Shown one piece after another: positions 60,310 through 64,000 of a stretch of DNA of 64,000 nt. Position 1 is the stretch's first letter, and every line of letters starts with the position of its first letter. The notes below the pieces were generated by a model that made no database searches, was not told the DNA's origin, and saw only the letters and a list, made by a program, of their open reading frames with translations. Origin of the DNA: Planctomycetota bacterium (GTDB lineage Bacteria; Planctomycetota; Planctomycetia; Pirellulales; Pirellulaceae); NCBI GenBank assembly GCA_963204915.1, contig CAUJHS010000117.1, positions 124,001 to 188,000 of the forward strand, given 5' to 3'. A program made the position numbers and the translations under genes.

Positions 60310-62415
60310 ATGTGGTTCCGTTTGCTGGTTCTGGGGGCTTTGGTGACGCCACCCTGTTTGCTAACGCCCAGCGCCTGGGGAGAAGACTTGTCGCTCACGC
60401 TTCGTTATCAGCAAGAGACGAGCCCGGGCAGCGGTCGATACCATCGCTTGTCTCGCGGCGAAACGTGGGCGCCCCAGGAAACGGCGCTCATCGTGTGCGA
60501 TGTGTGGGACTTGCACCATTGTTTGAATGCGGTGCGCCGCGTCGAGGAGTTCGGTCCGCGCCTCAACCAGGTGGTGCAAGAAGCCCGACGCCGCGGCGTT
60601 ACCATCATTCATGCTCCCAGCGACTGCATGGCGAGCTATGAGGACCATCCCGCGCGGCGCCGCGCCATCGAAACGCCCAAGGCTACCGACTTGCCGCCGG
60701 AGATCACCACCTGGTGCTCGCGCATCCCGTCGGAGGAGAAAGGCGTGTACCCCATCGATCAATCGGATGGTGGCGAGGACGACGACCCCGAAGAACACGC
60801 CGAATGGGCCGCGAAACTCGAAGCGATGGGCCGCAACCCCCGCGCTCCGTGGAAGAAGCAGGCCGAGTTGATTGAAATCGACGCGACGAAAGACTTTATC
60901 TCTGACCGTGGCGACGAAGTTTGGAGCATCCTCCAACAGCGCGGCGTGAAAAACGTGATTCTGACCGGCGTGCATACGAACATGTGCGTGTTGGGACGCC
61001 CCTTCGGCCTGCGGCAAATGGCCCGCAACGGCAAAAACGTCGTACTTATGCGCGATATGACCGACACCATGTACAATCCGCAGCGTTGGCCTTATGTCAG
61101 TCACTTCTCAGGGACCGACTTGATCGTGTCGCACATTGAGAAGTTTGTTGCGCCCACGATCACCAGCGATCAAATCCTCGGCGGCGAGCCGTTCCGCTTC
61201 CAAGGCGACGAGCGCCCCCACCTGGCGATTGTGATGGCCGAGGATGAGTACAAAACGGAAACGACCTTGCCCCCGTTTGCGGCGAAGTATCTCGATAAGT
61301 CGTTCCGCGTGAGTTACGTGTTCGGAAGTGATGAGAACCTGAACACCATTCCGGGTTTGGAAGTGTTGGACGAAGCCGACGTGCTGCTGGTCAGCGTGCG
61401 GCGCCGCGTCTTGCCCGCCGAGCAAATGGAGATAATCAAGCGGTTTGTAGCCGCGGGAAAACCCGTCGTGGGTATTCGCACCGCCAGTCACGCGTTCTCA
61501 TTACGGCAGCAAGCCCCGCCACAGGGCTATGTCGCTTGGCCCGAGTGGGATGCGCAGGTGTTCGGCGGCAATTACACGGGACATCACGGCAACAACCTGA
61601 AGTCGATGGTGCGATTGGCGCCGGATGTTACAAAACATCCTATTCTGACCGACGCTTCCAAGGAGCCCTTCGCCCAAGGAGGCTCGCTCTATAAAACTTC
61701 GCCGCTTCAGCCGAAAGCCACGACACTGCTGATCGGCGAGATTGAAGGACTTCCTGCCGAACCCGTGGCGTGGACGTTCGAAAGGGCCGACGGCGGCCGA
61801 TCGTTTTACACGTCGCTGGGCCATGTGGACGACTTCAAGAATCCGGCGTTTCTTCGCCTCATGGTACATGGCGTCCACTGGGCGGCGGGGTTGCCGATCC
61901 GTCAGGAATTGTCGTTCGCATCGGATCGCACGGCCTATGAACAGCATTGGAGTTTGATGCCCGTGTCGCATTCCTGGGAGGCGGCTTCTTGGGGCGTACT
62001 GAAAGACGATGACGGAGCCGGATGGTATCGCTGTGCCGTGCGATTGCCCAAGACCTGGATGAATGGCCAATCGCTCACGCTTCGTGTCATGCCGGAAGAC
62101 GACGTGCTCACAGTTTGGTTGAACGGCGTCGAACTGGCGCGTCAAACCGTCTCCGAGGCGGAAAACGCGGAAGTCTATGAGGTTCCCCTTGGTGCGATCC
62201 TTCCCGATGAGGCCAACCTACTCGTCGTACGTGTTGAGGATCAGGGAGGCGACGGCGGGTTGCGCCACCCCCCGGTGATTGCCGCAGGAAACGCCAAGCT
62301 AAAACTTGCCGGGTTCTGGCAGTTTCGCTTGGGCAACGGTGATGCTTCTTGGTCGAACATGCCGCTTCCGGCCCGCTTTGGAGCGTCGACCGACGTATTG
62401 TTCGAGCCCCAATAA
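60310..62415 (+). CDS. Secreted isochorismatase-ThuA-beta-sandwich fusion
   Basis: ATG 60310 follows AGGAGA and begins a signal peptide (MWFRLLVLGALVTPPCLLTP, ending near AWGED), giving 701 residues. An isochorismatase-like hydrolase comes first (about 45-275), with acidic ALIVCDVWDLHH, the lysine of DATKDFISD and the nucleophile cysteine in TGVHTNMCVLGRPFG. A ThuA-like domain follows (about 300-525: HLAIVMAEDEYKTETTLPPF, GNYTGHHGNN). A beta-sandwich, possibly galactose-binding, ends the protein (GAGWYRCAVRLPKTW, TVWLNGVELARQT). The combination suggests processing of a carbohydrate-linked amide or ester outside the cytoplasm, which is inference. Confidence 0.85.
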   Translation: MWFRLLVLGALVTPPCLLTPSAWGEDLSLTLRYQQETSPGSGRYHRLSRGETWAPQETALIVCDVWDLHHCLNAVRRVEEFGPRLNQVVQEARRRGVTIIHAPSDCMASYEDHPARRRAIETPKATDLPPEITTWCSRIPSEEKGVYPIDQSDGGEDDDPEEHAEWAAKLEAMGRNPRAPWKKQAELIEIDATKDFISDRGDEVWSILQQRGVKNVILTGVHTNMCVLGRPFGLRQMARNGKNVVLMRDMTDTMYNPQRWPYVSHFSGTDLIVSHIEKFVAPTITSDQILGGEPFRFQGDERPHLAIVMAEDEYKTETTLPPFAAKYLDKSFRVSYVFGSDENLNTIPGLEVLDEADVLLVSVRRRVLPAEQMEIIKRFVAAGKPVVGIRTASHAFSLRQQAPPQGYVAWPEWDAQVFGGNYTGHHGNNLKSMVRLAPDVTKHPILTDASKEPFAQGGSLYKTSPLQPKATTLLIGEIEGLPAEPVAWTFERADGGRSFYTSLGHVDDFKNPAFLRLMVHGVHWAAGLPIRQELSFASDRTAYEQHWSLMPVSHSWEAASWGVLKDDDGAGWYRCAVRLPKTWMNGQSLTLRVMPEDDVLTVWLNGVELARQTVSEAENAEVYEVPLGAILPDEANLLVVRVEDQGGDGGLRHPPVIAAGNAKLKLAGFWQFRLGNGDASWSNMPLPARFGASTDVLFEPQ

Positions 62416-62763
62416 GGCAACCGCTGCGGAATCATTTGCCAAAACACCGCCAGATTTACTCGGGTTCTCCCGACTTGTGGCGGATGTGCTACGCCGCGAA
62501 TTTTCTAACCGCCGCCGCCTTTTTCACGATTTTCGAGAAATATTTTTCGACGCAAGTCATTACGCTCACAGTATTTGGAGAGAACCGCATCAAAAAATCC
62601 GTTTTTACAGGTCCAAACTCACCTAGTTTAACGACTAGCTCTGTAGGAAGTTGCTCGTTCCGCTACGGCGGAGGGCTCTCGTCTGGAGTTACTTAGTAAA
62701 AGGAGTTTCTCATCATCACGGCGTAGCAATGCGGTGCGCCGGGTTCCTGCGGAGCGTGTAGTT
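62416..62763. other. Intergenic region, no gene seen
   Basis: About 350 bases between the fusion gene and the next hypothetical gene contain no supported gene, RNA or terminator. The local composition is more AT-rich than its surroundings. Confidence 0.4.
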
Positions 62764-63483
62764 ATGACGACCTTCTCGTCCAACTCAGTCTTTCGAAGCG
62801 AGCAAAAGACTCGCGCAATGTCGACGACGAGCTTCATTCGAGCACGCATGCAGGGCGAGGCGACGTCGGCGTTCGCCCGGGTTTGGCCGGGGTTGAATAT
62901 CCTTTGGCGGCAGTATCTTTCGGCGCAAGTCTCGCAGGAAGACCTGTGGGATTATGCCGTAAGCGACGTGGCGTTGCGCTCCCTTGGTCTCACGCGTCAT
63001 GACTTGATGGAACTGATCGAGGCACAATACGTCGATTACGCAACGCGGTCTGAGCCCTTGCCTGGGCACCCCCCGGTAGCGTGTTGGCCAGCGCAATTGA
63101 TCGTGTTGACGCCAATCGGCGCCGCAGTTCTGGAGAACGTCGTCGCGGTGCAGGAAGAGCGACCACTGGCGCATGCGCCTGTTGCAACGCGTCGCCTAGC
63201 GCACAAACCACGTTGGGATGCGCACAACCGGGAACTACGCTACATGGGTCGCGTCGTTAAGCGATTTCACAAAATACTGCCGGATAAAGAGATGATCTTG
63301 GCGGCGCTAGAGCAACAAAGTTGGCCGGAGTCGATCAGCGATCCGCTGCCCCCTTGTGGCGACGTCCTGTCGCCTCTGCGGTTGTACGACCTATTAGGAC
63401 GCCTGAATCGAAGCCTGTATAACCCCGTCGTGCGTTTCGCCTGCGATGGAACCGGGCGGCGCATTTTCTGGCGAATTGCGTAG
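62764..63483 (+). CDS. Conserved hypothetical protein, possible winged-helix C-terminus
   Basis: ATG 62764 is preceded by GGAG about nine bases upstream and gives 239 residues; an ATG at 62818 is also possible. The C-terminal half, beginning PRWDAHNRELRYMGRVVKRF and continuing with a helical stretch (EMILAALEQQSWPESISDPL) and a final basic strand ending TGRRIFWRIA, looks like a compact alpha-beta domain with a helix-turn-helix-like order. I recall similar uncharacterised planctomycete sequences but cannot name a family. There is no signal peptide. Confidence 0.6.
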   Translation: MTTFSSNSVFRSEQKTRAMSTTSFIRARMQGEATSAFARVWPGLNILWRQYLSAQVSQEDLWDYAVSDVALRSLGLTRHDLMELIEAQYVDYATRSEPLPGHPPVACWPAQLIVLTPIGAAVLENVVAVQEERPLAHAPVATRRLAHKPRWDAHNRELRYMGRVVKRFHKILPDKEMILAALEQQSWPESISDPLPPCGDVLSPLRLYDLLGRLNRSLYNPVVRFACDGTGRRIFWRIA

Positions 63484-63544
63484 CCTGGCGAATTGTACGC
63501 AGTGGCGAATCGTGCATTCTTGCCTTCGGCGATATTGCCGCGTC

Positions 63545-63958
63545 CTACGGCTTCTTCTTGGGCAAGTGCCCTGCGGTCGACTCGCAGTATTTTTTGCCGC
63601 GCCGGTACGGCTCATCAAGCGGCTCTTCCATACGACGGCGAAGGTCCTCCAGGTTCGCGCTGCAAAACCGGCAACCGCTGGTTTCCAAGTGAAAGCGAAT
63701 GAAGGCGATGTGTTCTTCGTCCATCGCTTGCATCAAGTAGCGTCCAAGTTCTTCGCGCGTGGGGCAGCTTATGCGTTGCCGACGCCACACTTCGCCCAAC
63801 GAGTGAACTCCCGCGTCGCGCCGGCGATTGATGGCCCGAAGTTGTTCAACCAAGTCGGGTTGCTGTCGCAGCGCCGCTTCGATGGCCGCCATGCGCGGTC
63901 CTGGCAACGCTTCATCCAAGTAGGCTTCTAACTCGGCCAATGAGATCGTTGTAGGCAT
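63545..63958 (-). CDS. Anti-sigma-factor-like zinc-binding protein
   Basis: The 137-residue protein has an N-terminal helical part (SLAELEAYLDEALPGPRMAA) and a second helical segment, AMDEEHIAFIRFHLETSGCR, followed by FC, which supplies His and a CxxC pair similar to the zinc-binding anti-sigma module. A basic tail ends KKKP. No membrane helix is present, so it could be a cytosolic anti-sigma or related regulator. The sigma factor it might control would lie beyond the right edge and is not visible. Confidence 0.6.
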   Translation of the reverse strand: MPTTISLAELEAYLDEALPGPRMAAIEAALRQQPDLVEQLRAINRRRDAGVHSLGEVWRRQRISCPTREELGRYLMQAMDEEHIAFIRFHLETSGCRFCSANLEDLRRRMEEPLDEPYRRGKKYCESTAGHLPKKKP

Positions 63959-64000
63959 AAGGCTACGGCAGGTCTCCGGGCGGCGGCTTGGTGCGCTCCG

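Noticed and set aside
63963..64000. Possible C-terminus of a leftward gene at the right edge (codons ending ERTKPPPGDLP then TAG)
   Set aside because: Only about a dozen codons are visible, too few to support a gene or product.
1..64000. CRISPR arrays, insertion sequences, prophage or long direct repeats
   Set aside because: Scanning by eye found no repeat-spacer pattern, transposase motif, phage gene or tandem repeat beyond the listed hairpins; short or diverged copies could have been missed.

Overview
The window looks like a chromosomal segment of a planctomycete, probably Pirellulales-like. The base composition is moderately GC-rich. The gene content is typical of that group: a Cys-type sulfatase, a DUF1080 protein, Gfo/Idh/MocA and sugar isomerase/epimerase genes, a ThuA fusion, a MoxR/DUF58 operon, a squalene-cyclase-like toroid protein beside ExbB/ExbD, and many small secreted proteins and lipoproteins. 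Several genes appear to start at TTG or GTG. This placement rests on gene content alone; no rRNA is present. I see no insertion sequence, phage, CRISPR array or replication origin.

Layout. 1-5.8 kb: a leftward operon with overlapping stops and starts (DUF4129-like, DUF4350-like, MoxR, DUF58, partial membrane protein). 5.9-9 kb: a proline-rich protein, an RMD1/YagE-like protein and a sulfatase. 9-14.7 kb: leftward arginine genes argB, argD and argF, followed by a secreted protein; an enolase-superfamily gene lies upstream. 15-21.5 kb: a signalling cluster made of a Ser/Thr kinase fused to a tubulin/FtsZ-like GTPase, an FHA protein with a degenerate EAL domain, and a divergent REC-GGDEF-CBS protein with a degenerate GGDEF. 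21.5-26 kb: VOC protein, small conserved protein, ATP-grasp-like ligase, queC, BFD-like ferredoxin, thioesterase. 26-30 kb: membrane proteins, an oxidoreductase and a sugar isomerase/epimerase.

30.0-32.2 kb is the most striking region. A 56-residue protein ending in Gly-Gly-Glu looks like a prokaryotic ubiquitin-like modifier (Pup type). It has its own promoter-like element, 5' hairpin and intrinsic terminator. Just downstream is a PafA/Dop-family carboxylate-amine ligase carrying an extra segment of about 118 residues with three probable membrane helices inside the catalytic domain. The window encodes no proteasome subunit and no Mpa/ARC-type ATPase. I infer a membrane-tethered, possibly proteasome-independent, Pup-like tagging system.

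32.2-43 kb: methyltransferase-like protein, lipoprotein, alpha-glucan phosphorylase, an orphan zinc-ribbon frame without a normal start, cytochrome P450, deoxyhypusine-synthase-like protein, a stand-alone S24-like peptidase, trpD, a DUF4349 lipoprotein and a DUF1080 protein. 43.3-49.8 kb: a rightward envelope operon (large TPR protein, ExbB, ExbD, TonB-like protein with a toroid domain). 49.9-54.4 kb: CorA, a response regulator, and a DNA-repair pair made of a radical SAM protein and a UdgX-type uracil-DNA glycosylase fusion. 54.7 kb: tRNA with CAT anticodon. 55-64 kb: AtuA/DUF1446 protein, M32 carboxypeptidase, lipoprotein, methyltransferase, zinc-ribbon protein, an isochorismatase-ThuA-beta-sandwich fusion, an uncharacterised conserved protein and an anti-sigma-like zinc protein at the right edge.
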